From an uncultured Muribaculaceae bacterium (GTDB lineage Bacteria > Bacteroidota > Bacteroidia > Bacteroidales > Muribaculaceae): 64,000 bases of DNA. Positions within the stretch are counted from its first letter, which is position 1, and each line of letters starts with the position of its first letter. Position numbers and translations under genes: made by a program. Below, piece by piece: positions 52,368 through 61,551 of the stretch. The stretch spans positions 362,440 to 426,439 of the forward strand of contig CAJTME010000001.1 in NCBI GenBank assembly GCA_910577315.1, given 5' to 3'. A model generated the notes under the pieces. It did not search any database. It was not told the origin of the DNA and saw only the letters and a list, made by a program, of their open reading frames with translations.

Positions 52368-54842
52368 ATGAAAAAAATCTACTTATTCCCATTAATCGCC
52401 GCGACCGCAATGGCATCGCAAGGCGCCGTTCCATTCCTGAAAGGGCAGCCGGGAACCGCTCCCGTAAAGAAAGAGGCCCCGGCCCACCGCGCCCAGCAGG
52501 CGTCCACCATTCTCAACGAGGATTTTTCCAAATTCGCCGATGGATCCGAATCAGCTCCGGCCGATGAAATATCGTATTTCAACTCTTACGGAATTCCCGA
52601 AGAGATGACCGCGCAGCCGGGATGGACCGGTCAGGGCATCCACCCCGCCGGAGGATGCGTGGCCGTCACCCCCTACATGTACTATGACTATTATGATGAA
52701 ACCGAATACCCCGAGCAGGGCTTCATCTCCACACCGCCCATGAACCTGGGCGGCACCGCCACAATGACTTTCAAGGCCAAGAACCTGCCCGGTTCACAGG
52801 CAAGCCTCTGGGTGGCCGTATGCGATGACTATTATGGCCCGGGCGACGACCAGGCCGACTACACCCTGACCGACGAGTGGACCGAGTACACCCTCGTGGC
52901 CAAAGCCGCCTCACTCGAGGAGCCTTCCTACTTCCAGTTCAAGTGCGAGCAAGGCTCGATGCTGATCGACGATGTGCGCATCGACTTCAAGCGCGACCGC
53001 CTCGCCACACCTAACGTCAACATGGCGATAAACGTATCGCCCACCGAGTTCATCGCCAGCTGGGACGCTGTCGACGGCGCGTCGGCCTACCGCCTGAACG
53101 TCATCTGCACCGAAGCCCCCACCGAAATCAACACCGGCGAGGTCGTGCAGTCATTCGACGGAATCAACCTGGCCGAGGACGGCTATACCATCGACGCCGC
53201 CAATCCCGGCTATCCCGAAGGCTGGACCATCTCGGTGAGCGAGCACGGCGAGGCCGACATGACCACAGAAACCGGCTTCGTCCTCTCGGCTCCACAGGCC
53301 ATCCTGTTTGACGAAGTCGGTGACATGATTGAAAGCGAAGTACTGCCCGAACCGCTCGACGGCCTCTCGTTCTGGATGCGCCCGTCAAGCTACTACGACG
53401 AATACAGCAGCATGTCGCTTATCCGCGTCGAACTCCACCACACCACCACCGACTACTGGGAAAACATCGCCCATCTCGGCTACTTCAACGTCCCCGAGCA
53501 GGGAGCCATCTATGAAATGCCCGCCGAAGCGCTCGGCGACGATGTCGACAAGGTGCGGCTGAGCCTCATCCAGCGCGGCCAGGTGGCATTTGCAATCGAC
53601 GACCTCACCCTCCATTACAGAACCCGCGGCACGACCGCTCCCCTCATCTCCGACCTTGATGTCGAAGGCACGGAATATGCCGTCAAGGACATCAAGCCCG
53701 AGAACGACTATTATTACTACGTACAGGCTGTCGACGGCGACCTCGTGTCGGGCAGCAGCTACACCGTCTGGGTTGACGGCATCGCAGGCCTTAAAGTCAC
53801 CACCGCCGAGCCCACCAGCATTTCTTCCGAGGCATTCACCGCCAACTGGGAACCCCTCGGCCACGCCACTTCTTATAAAGTGGAAGGCGTGCGCATCACC
53901 TCGGCAGCGACCGACATGGCAGGCGTGACGGTTATTGAAGAATCGTTCGACAACATCAACGAAGGCTCCGTACAGAATCCCGGCATGGACTGGGTATCGC
54001 CGTTCGACTTCGGTGCAAAGGGCTGGGCATCCACCGGTTGGTGCTCGACCAATCCCGCATGGGCCGAAGGCATGGCCGGCACCCAGGGCACGAACTACTG
54101 GATGGGAACCGCCGGACTGGTTTATTCTCCCCTGCTCAACCTCAGCGGAAACGGCGGAAACGGATTTGACGTTGAAGCAACCGTCGTGACCACCGTTGAC
54201 TCGTTCTCCGACATGGAGGGCAACTCTTATTCCGAGGGCGTGTTCGTCATGGTGCTTTATTCGCCCAGCGACACCCAGGCCACTGCCTCGGCCCTCATCC
54301 AGACTCCCGTGGCCGGCTCCACCACCGCCAAGGTACACGTCCCCACCGACCCGTCAATGGATCTGTCGAGCGTAATCGTTGCATTCATGAACATGAGCGG
54401 AACATCGTTCTTTGTCGATGACGTCAAGATAACCCAAGACCTCAAGGCCGGCGAGACCCTCATGGCTCCCTGCTCGATTGACGTGACCTCCGAAACCTCG
54501 CTCCGTTTCGAGAACCTCGACCCGTCGTCAGACTATGGTTACTCCGTCACGGCGTCGACCAGCCGCAACTATGTGAACTACGTGTCGCTGCCATCCGAAA
54601 TCCGCGTTGTCAACACTTCGACACTCGGCGTGTCTGACGTGGCAACAAACGGCGCCGACATCCGCGTAATGACAGGCGAAGGCTCAATCCGCGTAACCGC
54701 ACCCGCCGCCACTCCCTGCGCCGTCTACACCGTCTCGGGCGCGTGCGTAGCCAGCGGTTCCGGCGAATCAACCTTTGAAGTCACCGCCGGCATCTACATC
54801 GTCCGCGCCGGCGACCGCTCGTTCAAGGTAGCAGTCCGCTAA
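52368..54842 (+). CDS. Secreted choice-of-anchor/fibronectin-like protein with type IX-like tail
   Basis: Starting at ATG 52368 gives 824 residues with a signal peptide (MKKIYLFPLIAATAMASQGA). The upstream TTG at 52344 falls inside the promoter box. Two jelly-roll (choice-of-anchor J-like) domains are seen, at about 50-220 and 520-700. Each begins with a segment like ILNEDFSKF or VIEESFDNINEG and contains YPEGWTISVS or ASTGWCSTNP. Fibronectin type III-like linkers (SPTEFIASWDAVDGASAYRL and SSEAFTANWEPLGHATSYKV) lie between them. The last 70 residues (AVYTVSGACVASGSGESTFE, ending GDRSFKVAVR) form a type IX-type sorting domain. It is a probable cell-surface binding protein with no enzyme motif. 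Confidence 0.8.
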   Translation: MKKIYLFPLIAATAMASQGAVPFLKGQPGTAPVKKEAPAHRAQQASTILNEDFSKFADGSESAPADEISYFNSYGIPEEMTAQPGWTGQGIHPAGGCVAVTPYMYYDYYDETEYPEQGFISTPPMNLGGTATMTFKAKNLPGSQASLWVAVCDDYYGPGDDQADYTLTDEWTEYTLVAKAASLEEPSYFQFKCEQGSMLIDDVRIDFKRDRLATPNVNMAINVSPTEFIASWDAVDGASAYRLNVICTEAPTEINTGEVVQSFDGINLAEDGYTIDAANPGYPEGWTISVSEHGEADMTTETGFVLSAPQAILFDEVGDMIESEVLPEPLDGLSFWMRPSSYYDEYSSMSLIRVELHHTTTDYWENIAHLGYFNVPEQGAIYEMPAEALGDDVDKVRLSLIQRGQVAFAIDDLTLHYRTRGTTAPLISDLDVEGTEYAVKDIKPENDYYYYVQAVDGDLVSGSSYTVWVDGIAGLKVTTAEPTSISSEAFTANWEPLGHATSYKVEGVRITSAATDMAGVTVIEESFDNINEGSVQNPGMDWVSPFDFGAKGWASTGWCSTNPAWAEGMAGTQGTNYWMGTAGLVYSPLLNLSGNGGNGFDVEATVVTTVDSFSDMEGNSYSEGVFVMVLYSPSDTQATASALIQTPVAGSTTAKVHVPTDPSMDLSSVIVAFMNMSGTSFFVDDVKITQDLKAGETLMAPCSIDVTSETSLRFENLDPSSDYGYSVTASTSRNYVNYVSLPSEIRVVNTSTLGVSDVATNGADIRVMTGEGSIRVTAPAATPCAVYTVSGACVASGSGESTFEVTAGIYIVRAGDRSFKVAVR

Positions 54843-54885
54843 ACGATAGCGCGGGTTTATTTAAAACGAAAATACGAATCTAACG

Positions 54886-54920
54886 AAGCCACGAGTGGAA
54901 ATCCCCCACCCGTGGCTTCT
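54886..54920 (+). terminator. Hairpin after the 824-residue gene
   Basis: GAAGCCACGAGTGG pairs with CCACCCGTGGCTTC with a mismatch, 44 bases after the stop codon. The T tract is weak (TCTGTCAT), so it may be a processing or REP-like hairpin. Confidence 0.55.
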
Positions 54921-55075
54921 GTCATATCAGCGACATTAATGTCATATAACAAAAATACGGCTCCGGCAAATTCAACGAGCCGAGATCGTCCACCCGCGGC
55001 TTTCGTGAAAAAGCTAATTCAGTCCTTTACAACGACAGGTAAGCCAGTGTCCTGGATTGAAATTTCACCCGTATA
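54921..55075. other. Intergenic spacer without recognised genes
   Basis: 155 bases between two hairpins, with only short frames. A partial copy of the ACCCGTGGCTT hairpin arm recurs near 54993 (ACCCGCGGCTTTC), which suggests a decayed repeat of that hairpin. Nothing else is evident. Confidence 0.4.
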
Positions 55076-55118
55076 AGCAAAAAAATCGGAGACAGCCTTT
55101 CTGCGGCAGTCTCCGATT
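55076..55118 (-). terminator. Terminator of the 309-residue gene (minus strand)
   Basis: AATCGGAGAC (55084-55093) pairs with GTCTCCGATT (55109-55118). On the minus strand the hairpin is followed by TTTTTTTG, a textbook intrinsic terminator, 24 bases after the stop codon. Confidence 0.88.
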
Positions 55119-55141
55119 ATGATTATCTGTACAGGATTTAA

Positions 55142-56071
55142 TTAACGGATGATGATTTTGGCCGTTTCAACCGAAGTTGCACCATCGCTGAGAGTAACGA
55201 TGTAAAGACCGGAAGTGAGGGAGCCTGTGTTAACGTTCCAGGTGTCTATGCCAGATGCAATGCGGCTCGATTTCAAGACACGTCCATTGGCGTCAACCAA
55301 CGAAAGCACACGCTCGGCAGAAGAAGCGGCAAAATCAAGTCTTACATCGGTGTTACGCCGGGTTATACCGGGAAATGCCTTCAGTGCTGTCGGCATCTCA
55401 ATGCTTTTCAGGCTGTTGGTTTTGCGGTCGATTGAATAATAATTTTGTTCTACCCGCAGGTAATCGCGTGAACCCAGGCGATACACCTCGCCATAGAGTA
55501 CATCTCCACGCTCAAGTTGTAAGTCTTTCTCAAATTTGTCCTCAAACAGGGTGAGTCCGTCCGAATTAACCACCTTAAACCCGGTACAAGGCAGATAACT
55601 TACGGAACCATCAACCTTAAAGTTTTCAGCAAACACCGGGATAATGTACTCGTACCGTTCATCATCATTGAACAAGGTCTGGGTAAAACTCAAATAGCCC
55701 GAACGGTCAGTTGAAACTCCAAGATCATAGAATTGGAGGCGTGCGGGAGAAGTGGTATATGAGGATTGTCCGTACTTGTAGCATATACCGCTGTCATAAC
55801 GGATTTCAACAATCGGCTCAAGATTCTCATCATAGATTACGGCTTCATAGGGCGCTGCCGGGTCATACCCATCGTTATAGTCAATCTTATTGTCTGTATA
55901 GATTTGACCTTGTTGGTCAAACGAGTAGATCAAGGGCACGACTCCGGCAGAAGAGTGGAGCATTGAATACCCCTGGTCGGTTGAGATTTGCGTAATGCCA
56001 AGGCTTTGGGCTCTTGACGCCGGCGTTCCCAACGCCAGCAACGCGATGAAAAGCAATAGGAAGTTTTTCAT
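55142..56071 (-). CDS. Secreted protein with type IX-type sorting tail, unknown function
   Basis: This 309-residue protein has a signal peptide (LLLFIALLALGTPASRAQS), a unique middle region of about 215 residues rich in tyrosine and aspartate, and a C-terminal sorting domain (RVLSLVDANGRVLKSSRIAS, then SGLYIVTLSDG, ending KIIIR). I do not recognise the middle region. It has its own terminator and probably a long leader from the promoter near 56423-56453. It is less GC-rich than the core genes. Confidence 0.8.
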   Translation of the reverse strand: MKNFLLLFIALLALGTPASRAQSLGITQISTDQGYSMLHSSAGVVPLIYSFDQQGQIYTDNKIDYNDGYDPAAPYEAVIYDENLEPIVEIRYDSGICYKYGQSSYTTSPARLQFYDLGVSTDRSGYLSFTQTLFNDDERYEYIIPVFAENFKVDGSVSYLPCTGFKVVNSDGLTLFEDKFEKDLQLERGDVLYGEVYRLGSRDYLRVEQNYYSIDRKTNSLKSIEMPTALKAFPGITRRNTDVRLDFAASSAERVLSLVDANGRVLKSSRIASGIDTWNVNTGSLTSGLYIVTLSDGATSVETAKIIIR

Positions 56072-56345
56072 AGCTTCATATTAGGGACAGCGGCCTCTGC
56101 AGTCCCATGCAATAATTAGATTGGATATGAAAAAAGCGCGAAGCCATCCGTGCTCATCTTCCCCATTCCGGGCCTTCGCATTGCCTTGTCCAAGAAGAAG
56201 AGCAATACGGAAAGCCCACGCCGATATAACAAGTCATTCGCCACGGCCCGTGCCGCAGCTGAATGGACATATCATACCACGCAGACGTTGACCGCGTTGC
56301 TGTTTCTGCCCTGGATTGAAGTTGCGAAGTTCAGAATGGAGACAG

Positions 56346-56416
56346 AAAAGCGTCGGAACGCCTTTTTTGATTGTTTACAATCCGAAGCTTTCTCCGCTGA
56401 GACAGCTTATCCGGAT
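56346..56416 (-). ncRNA. Candidate structured leader or small RNA
   Basis: A consensus promoter (56453-56423, minus strand) is followed by about 70 bases without a gene that can fold. CCG...AAGCT pairs with AGCTTCGG, GATTG pairs with CAATC around TAAA, and then GCGTTCCGACGC is followed by TTTT (56359-56344). It could be a short RNA ended by that hairpin, or an attenuator in the 345-base leader of the 309-residue gene. On the plus strand the same hairpin is followed by six T. No known RNA family is recognised. Confidence 0.35.
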
Positions 56417-56422
56417 ATGCCG

Positions 56423-56453
56423 CAAAATTAATACAAAAAACTAACACGGCAAA
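56423..56453 (-). promoter_or_regulatory. Bacteroidota promoter with long leader
   Basis: On the minus strand TTTG (56453-56450) and TAATTTTG (56430-56423) are 19 bases apart. The next minus-strand gene starts at 56071, about 345 bases away. Confidence 0.6.
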
Positions 56454-56506
56454 TCTTCCATCATAAAAATTCTTGGCAGGCAAACCTGTTCTTCCGTTTT
56501 CTTTTG

Positions 56507-56514
56507 TATCTTTG
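56507..56514 (+). promoter_or_regulatory. -7 box for yitT-like gene
   Basis: TATCTTTG lies 31 bases before the ATG at 56546; no -33 TTTG at the proper distance. Confidence 0.4.
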
Positions 56515-56545
56515 CCGCAGAAAACCTTAAATCGACTCCGCTGCC

Positions 56546-57514
56546 ATGCAAGCCTTCCGTTTCTACTCCAATCCCGACATCCGCGACTACATCATCATAA
56601 TTGCGGGGATGGCTCTTTATGCCATAGGCTTCACCGTCTTCATCCTCCCACATGAAATCGTGGTCGGAGGCATGGCCGGTTTCAGTTCGCTGGTGTTTTT
56701 CGGCACGGGCGGCCTGGTACCGGTGGCGTTCACGATGTATGCCGTCAACATCCTGATGCTGGTGTGCTGGTTCAGGGTGCTGGGGCGGAAGTTCGTGGTG
56801 CGGACGGTGTTCGGCGCCACGGTGCTGTCCGCCATGATAGGCGCCATCGAGGGCTATTTTACCTCGCGGCCGCCGATTGTGACGGACACGACGATGAGCG
56901 TGCTGATGGGAGCGGTGGTGTGCGGCATCGGCATCGGCCTGTATTACGCCCACAAGGGTTCGGCGGGCGGCACGGACATTGTCGCCGCGATTTTCGAGAA
57001 GAAATCAAACATCAGCATCGGGCGCACGATGATGATAATCGACATATCCATCGTGACATGCTCGTTTTTCCTGCCGTTTGACGGCGACATGGACGCCAGG
57101 GTGCAGACCCGCGTGCAGACCATCATCTACGGCTGGGCTTCAATCGTGATTTACTCGTTCATAGCCAATTATATCGTGAACGCCGACCGCCAGACCATCC
57201 AGTTCCTCATCCTCTCGCCCAAATGGCGCGAGATTGCCGACCGGGTCACGCATGAGTCGGGGCGCGGAGTCACGTTTTTCGACGGCAAGGGCTTTTGGAC
57301 CGGCGAGGACCGCACCATGCTGATTGTGTGGTGCCGCCAGTATGACGCCGACCGAATCTATGAAATCGTGCGCCGCATAGATGAGTCGGCCTACATCATC
57401 CAGTCGGAGGCGCGCAGCGTCTATGGCAACGGTTTCGACCCGCTGAAGGCGAAACCGCGCAAAAATATCGCTCCGAAACAGGTTGCCGACGCCGAAAAAA
57501 CGGCTGATATTTAA
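56546..57514 (+). CDS. YitT-family membrane protein
   Basis: This 322-residue protein has five or six N-terminal membrane segments (for example IIIIAGMALYAIGFTVFILP), the YitT block HKGSAGGTDIVAAIFEKK, and a C-terminal DUF2179 soluble domain (about 215-295) with DGKGFWTGEDRTMLIVWCRQ. The family is widespread; its substrate is not established. It stands alone with a -7 box just upstream. Confidence 0.88.
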   Translation: MQAFRFYSNPDIRDYIIIIAGMALYAIGFTVFILPHEIVVGGMAGFSSLVFFGTGGLVPVAFTMYAVNILMLVCWFRVLGRKFVVRTVFGATVLSAMIGAIEGYFTSRPPIVTDTTMSVLMGAVVCGIGIGLYYAHKGSAGGTDIVAAIFEKKSNISIGRTMMIIDISIVTCSFFLPFDGDMDARVQTRVQTIIYGWASIVIYSFIANYIVNADRQTIQFLILSPKWREIADRVTHESGRGVTFFDGKGFWTGEDRTMLIVWCRQYDADRIYEIVRRIDESAYIIQSEARSVYGNGFDPLKAKPRKNIAPKQVADAEKTADI

Positions 57515-57702
57515 AGCCGACGACACCCATTTCTTGACAGGTTTACAAGTTTTACGCATTATTTACGGCGATTTATGCACCTTTTGCCGCAAATAGCGTC
57601 TTTTTGTTTGACCACCAGCATAAAAGCGCTGCGTTTTCATGTTGTAAAACATTTTGTGCAGTTCCCAACTTTTTGCGAAATTTGCACAAAATCCTGAAAA
57701 GT

Positions 57703-58620
57703 ATGCAATCTATCCGAGATTTTGAGAGCTTGTTCGGTTATCTTTCCGACGAAAGCCGTCCCCGTGTACGCGTGGCAGTGGTATGTCCTCACGACGACCA
57801 CACCCTTGAGGCAGTTGAAGGCGCCCTCGCCGAGGGCTTCGCCGATTTTGTGCTCGTGGGCAAGCCCGATGTCATCAACAATCTGTCGCTGCTGTCAGAC
57901 CACGCCGACCGCGTGGAGCTGGTGGAGGTGGACGATCCCGACGAAGCGGCCCGCGTGGCCGTGGGGCTGGTGCGCGAGGGACGCGCCGACGTGCTGATGA
58001 AAGGCCTCATCAACACCGACAACCTGCTCCGCGCCGTCCTCAACAAGGAGGCCGGCCTGCTGCCCAAGGGCAACGTGCTCACCCACGCCACCGCCGCCCA
58101 GATTCCCGGACGCGACAAGCTGCTCTTCTTCTCGGACGCGGCAGTGATTCCCTTCCCCACCCTTGACCAGCGCGTGGCAATAGTGGCCGACATGGCCCGC
58201 CTGTGCCGCACGTTCGGAATCGAGACGCCGCGCATAGCGCTGATTCACTGCTCTGAAAAAATCAGCCCTAAATTCCCCGTCACCACCGACTATGTCGAAC
58301 TGCGCCAACGCGCAGCCGACGGCGCTTTCGGCGAGGCCATCGTCGACGGCCCCATGGACGTCAAGACAGCCGTCGACGCCCATTCAGGCGAGGTGAAAGG
58401 CATCGTGTCGCCCATCAACGGCCAGGCTGACGCCCTCATCTTCCCCGACATCGAGGCAGGAAATGTATTCTACAAGACAATCACCTGCTTTGCCGGCTCG
58501 CTGAACGCAGGCATGCTCATGGGCACCTCTGCACCCGTCGTGCTTCCCTCGCGCAGCGATTCCACACGTTCGAAACTCTGCAGCCTGGCGATGGCTTGCC
58601 TGGCCGCATCTTCAAAATAA
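57703..58620 (+). CDS. ptb: Phosphate butyryltransferase
   Basis: Starting at ATG 57703 gives 305 residues, the family length; the frame is open 33 codons further upstream. Blocks typical of Pta/Ptb enzymes are ADVLMKGLINTDNLLRAVLN, FFSDAAVIPFPTLDQ and KGIVSPINGQADALIFPDIE. It swaps CoA for phosphate on butyryl-CoA or branched-chain acyl-CoAs. The butyrate kinase gene follows 63 bases later, so the two make ATP from acyl-CoA. Confidence 0.9.
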   Translation: MQSIRDFESLFGYLSDESRPRVRVAVVCPHDDHTLEAVEGALAEGFADFVLVGKPDVINNLSLLSDHADRVELVEVDDPDEAARVAVGLVREGRADVLMKGLINTDNLLRAVLNKEAGLLPKGNVLTHATAAQIPGRDKLLFFSDAAVIPFPTLDQRVAIVADMARLCRTFGIETPRIALIHCSEKISPKFPVTTDYVELRQRAADGAFGEAIVDGPMDVKTAVDAHSGEVKGIVSPINGQADALIFPDIEAGNVFYKTITCFAGSLNAGMLMGTSAPVVLPSRSDSTRSKLCSLAMACLAASSK

Positions 58621-58683
58621 AAGCAAATCCATACCGGGAAAAACACAACCCTGACAATCCAAAACTCACCTAACCCATCATCT

Positions 58684-59745
58684 ATGAGACTCCTCACCAT
58701 CAATCCCGGCTCAACATCAACCAAAATAGCAGTTTTTGACGACACCACACCGGTGTTTGTCGAGAACATCAAACATTCGGTTGAAGACCTTAAACCATTC
58801 GTGCTGGTGTCCGACCAGTTTGAATATCGCCGCGACCTCGTGCTCGAAGTGCTCAAACGCAACGGTATTCCTTTTGAGTTCGACGCCATCGTGGCCCGCG
58901 GTGGCCTGCTCAAGCCCATTGAAGGCGGCGTGTATGAAGTCAACGACGTGATGCTCGCCGAAATCGAGCATCCCATGCGCAACCACGCCTGCAATCTGGG
59001 CTGCCGCATCGCCCACGACTTTGCCAAGCGTATTCCCGGCTGCCGCGCCCTCACCGCCGACCCCGGCGTTGTGGACGAACTGATTGACGTGGCCCGCGTG
59101 TCGGGCTCGCCCATCATGCCCCGCATCACCACCTGGCATGCCCTAAACCAGCGCGCCATCGCCCGCCGATATGCCGCCGAACACGGCCTGGTATATGAAG
59201 ACCTCAACCTCATCGTGGCCCATCTCGGCGGCGGCATTTCAATCGGCGCCCACCGCCACGGCCGCTGCATCGACGTGAACAACGCGTTCGACGGCGAAGG
59301 CCCGTTCTCGCCCGAACGCGCCGGCTCGCTGCCTCCCGGCAAGCTCATTGACCTGTGCTATTCACAGAAGTACACCCAGGAGCAGCTCAAACGCCGCATC
59401 AGCGGCAACGCCGGCCTGGCCGCCCACCTCGGCACCACCGACATGATTGCCATCGAAAAGGCGATTGCCGAAGGCGACAAGAAAGCCGAGCTCGTGGTTA
59501 ACGCCATGATTTACAACATCGCCAAATGGATTGGCGGCTCGGCTGTGGCCCTGCACGGCAAGGTTGACGCGATTCTGTTCACCGGCGGTGTCGCCCACTC
59601 TGACTACGTCATCAGCCGCCTGAAAGACTATATATCGTTCCTCGGCCCGGTGTTCGTATACCCCGGCGAGAACGAGATGCTGGCCCTGGCCTCAAACGGC
59701 GTTGCCGCCCTCAACGGCTCGGTAGAAATCAAGGAATATAAATAA
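58684..59745 (+). CDS. buk: Butyrate kinase
   Basis: This 353-residue member of the acetokinase (ASKHA) family starts MRLLTINPGSTSTKIAVFDD, with the phosphate-binding NPGSTSTK. The blocks VARGGLLKPIEGGVY, NLIVAHLGGGISIGAHRHG and ILFTGGVAHSDYV match butyrate kinases. It makes ATP from butyryl-phosphate or isobutyryl/isovaleryl-phosphate. No butyryl-CoA synthesis genes lie in this window, so the physiological acyl group is open. Confidence 0.92.
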   Translation: MRLLTINPGSTSTKIAVFDDTTPVFVENIKHSVEDLKPFVLVSDQFEYRRDLVLEVLKRNGIPFEFDAIVARGGLLKPIEGGVYEVNDVMLAEIEHPMRNHACNLGCRIAHDFAKRIPGCRALTADPGVVDELIDVARVSGSPIMPRITTWHALNQRAIARRYAAEHGLVYEDLNLIVAHLGGGISIGAHRHGRCIDVNNAFDGEGPFSPERAGSLPPGKLIDLCYSQKYTQEQLKRRISGNAGLAAHLGTTDMIAIEKAIAEGDKKAELVVNAMIYNIAKWIGGSAVALHGKVDAILFTGGVAHSDYVISRLKDYISFLGPVFVYPGENEMLALASNGVAALNGSVEIKEYK

Positions 59746-59758
59746 ACGACCATACAAC

Positions 59759-59800
59759 TGACGCGGCGGGGACGGATGAAATTCCGTCCCCGCCGCGTCA
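59759..59800. terminator. Perfect 18-bp inverted repeat between ptb-buk and the SH3 protein
   Basis: Arms 59759-59776 and 59783-59800 (TGACGCGGCGGGG with CCCCGCCGCGTCA at the ends) pair perfectly around six bases. It separates convergent genes and likely terminates both. Confidence 0.85.
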
Positions 59801-59814
59801 GTCATGTCTCCGTC

Positions 59815-61485
59815 TCAGGCATACAGCCCCGCGCGCCTGAACTGAGAATATATGACACCGGATTGCACGGCCTTCGACAGGTCCTGAGCCCATAAGTACA
59901 TTATGGCGAACAGCAGCAGCGAACCGCTGAATACGAAAGACAGTGGCAATGCGACACCGAGCGACTTGCCAAGGCTGTCGCCGAATGTCTCGGCAAACAA
60001 CGTCGAAAAGGGTTCCGGGTCGTCCTCTAGGTCGCTGACTGTCTTGCCGGCTTGGGTAGAGATAAGTTTGGATGAAAGTTGCTCTTTCGTATTGTTGAAA
60101 ATGCGGCGCTGCCGGTCGGAGGAAAGGGTGGAATACATGAAATAATCCACATCGAATCCTCCCGCGACGGCACCACCGGCCACGAAGAGGACAACGGTCA
60201 GCCAATTCTTGCCGATAGCGTCTTGCAGGAAGAGGTCGGAGGCACTGTCAATGATGACGGGTGCATAGCCGTGAAGTTCCATAACGGCGATTGTCTCCAT
60301 GCTCGGAAGTGTGTAGACCAGCAGGCTGGTGACGGCGAGCCAGGAAAACAGGCGCAGGAACTTGATGGCATAAAGCGTGTATAACTTACGGCGCGTTGGT
60401 CCCCCGGCAGACGCGAGCACGCGCGACATCCAGTAGGTCAGCAGGAGATAGACGACTATGAGGAGCGACATGGCACCCACGCATGAGCCGGTGAAGACGA
60501 AAAAGAAATTGGCGAGGGCAAATGGCACGGCGAATATCCAACCGAATATCCATTTGTGCCAGAAGGAATCATTGGGCAGGATGTTCTGTACGATAATCTC
60601 ATCACAAAGATAGTCGAAGATGGAGCCGGAACGCACCTGGGTGCGCACAAACCAGTTGCGGGAAGCGTATTCCTGACCGGCGCGCACAATCAGACGCCCG
60701 AGGTCGAGAATGGAACTGCCGGCATTGGAGCTGCGGGCGCGGTCCTGAAGGGCGAAGTAGGTCTCAGGCTCGGAGAAGCGGATGTATTTGAGGGCGACGT
60801 TGTTGCTCTCGGCCTGCAACAGGCGGCAGTCGGCGATATATGAAAGCAGGACGATACTGTCGGACGGAGCGTCGTTGCCGAACCACGCCTTGACGGTCTG
60901 CCACCATGAAAGGTCGGCGTCGGCTTCGTCGGAAAGTTCATCGAGGATGCCGGATGCGTGGTCAAAAATCCTGTCGGGGTCAACGGTCGGAGTTGTGACC
61001 ACCACGAAACGGAAGTCGGGCGACGCGCCGAGCTCGCGGGAAATCATCTCCCGCTCGTAGGCTCCGATGAGCCCTTCCGGGTCGCGGAAATCGACATTAG
61101 CGGCAGGTGTGGCTGAGGTTTGCGCCTGATTGGCTGCCGGGAGGGGCTCCACGGCCCCGGGAACTGGGTCTGCATGCGGTTCAGGAGCAGCCTTGCGCCC
61201 TTGCTGCCTGAGGACTATATAGTCGGCGGAAACATAGCCTAAGATTCCGTCAGAACCACAAACGGAAGCCCAGCCGTCGGAAACATCGCCCACCTGAATA
61301 TGCTCGCCGTTTTCGACGCGGCCGACGATAGCGGCGCCGACTGACGGCTCAGCGCGGAGGTTGAGAAAGGTATTGACACGGACCTCGTAGACATCGTGTT
61401 CGGGTGCTTCTCGTCGGGAGCACGAGCAGGCCATGACAAGGAAAATTACAAACAAAAGAGACAGGGGACGGATTACAGGTTTCAT
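59815..61485 (-). CDS. SH3-domain membrane lipoprotein, unknown function
   Basis: This 556-residue protein has a lipoprotein signal (LLFVIFLVMACSCS), an SH3b domain at about 33-92 (VRVNTFLNLRAEPSVGAAIV and WASVCGSDGILGYVSADYIV), a proline/alanine linker and a region at about 130-270 that weakly resembles TPM domains (FRFVVVTTPTVDPDRIFDHA). Four or five membrane segments follow between about 310 and 550. SH3b domains often bind peptidoglycan. The full combination is not one I know by name. It lies between a strong hairpin and tRNA-Thr. Confidence 0.7.
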   Translation of the reverse strand: MKPVIRPLSLLFVIFLVMACSCSRREAPEHDVYEVRVNTFLNLRAEPSVGAAIVGRVENGEHIQVGDVSDGWASVCGSDGILGYVSADYIVLRQQGRKAAPEPHADPVPGAVEPLPAANQAQTSATPAANVDFRDPEGLIGAYEREMISRELGASPDFRFVVVTTPTVDPDRIFDHASGILDELSDEADADLSWWQTVKAWFGNDAPSDSIVLLSYIADCRLLQAESNNVALKYIRFSEPETYFALQDRARSSNAGSSILDLGRLIVRAGQEYASRNWFVRTQVRSGSIFDYLCDEIIVQNILPNDSFWHKWIFGWIFAVPFALANFFFVFTGSCVGAMSLLIVVYLLLTYWMSRVLASAGGPTRRKLYTLYAIKFLRLFSWLAVTSLLVYTLPSMETIAVMELHGYAPVIIDSASDLFLQDAIGKNWLTVVLFVAGGAVAGGFDVDYFMYSTLSSDRQRRIFNNTKEQLSSKLISTQAGKTVSDLEDDPEPFSTLFAETFGDSLGKSLGVALPLSFVFSGSLLLFAIMYLWAQDLSKAVQSGVIYSQFRRAGLYA

Positions 61486-61504
61486 GGGAATCAGTTAAGG
61501 TGGT

Positions 61505-61540
61505 AAAAAAGCGGCGGAAAGATGTGTTTCCGTCGCTTTT
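61505..61540. terminator. Hairpin between tRNA-Thr and the SH3 gene
   Basis: AAAAGCGGCGGAAA pairs with TTTCCGTCGCTTTT (one G-T) around six bases, with A and T tracts on both sides. It fits a terminator for tRNA-Thr on the minus strand. Confidence 0.8.
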
Positions 61541-61551
61541 AGTATGCTTTG

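Noticed and set aside
54886..55118. Possible small gene between the two secreted-protein genes
   Set aside because: Only hairpins and short frames; no start signal or coding pattern.
56150..56431. 93-codon plus-strand frame before yitT
   Set aside because: No family resemblance, no promoter box before it, and it runs through a terminator-like hairpin and a reverse promoter; more likely non-coding.
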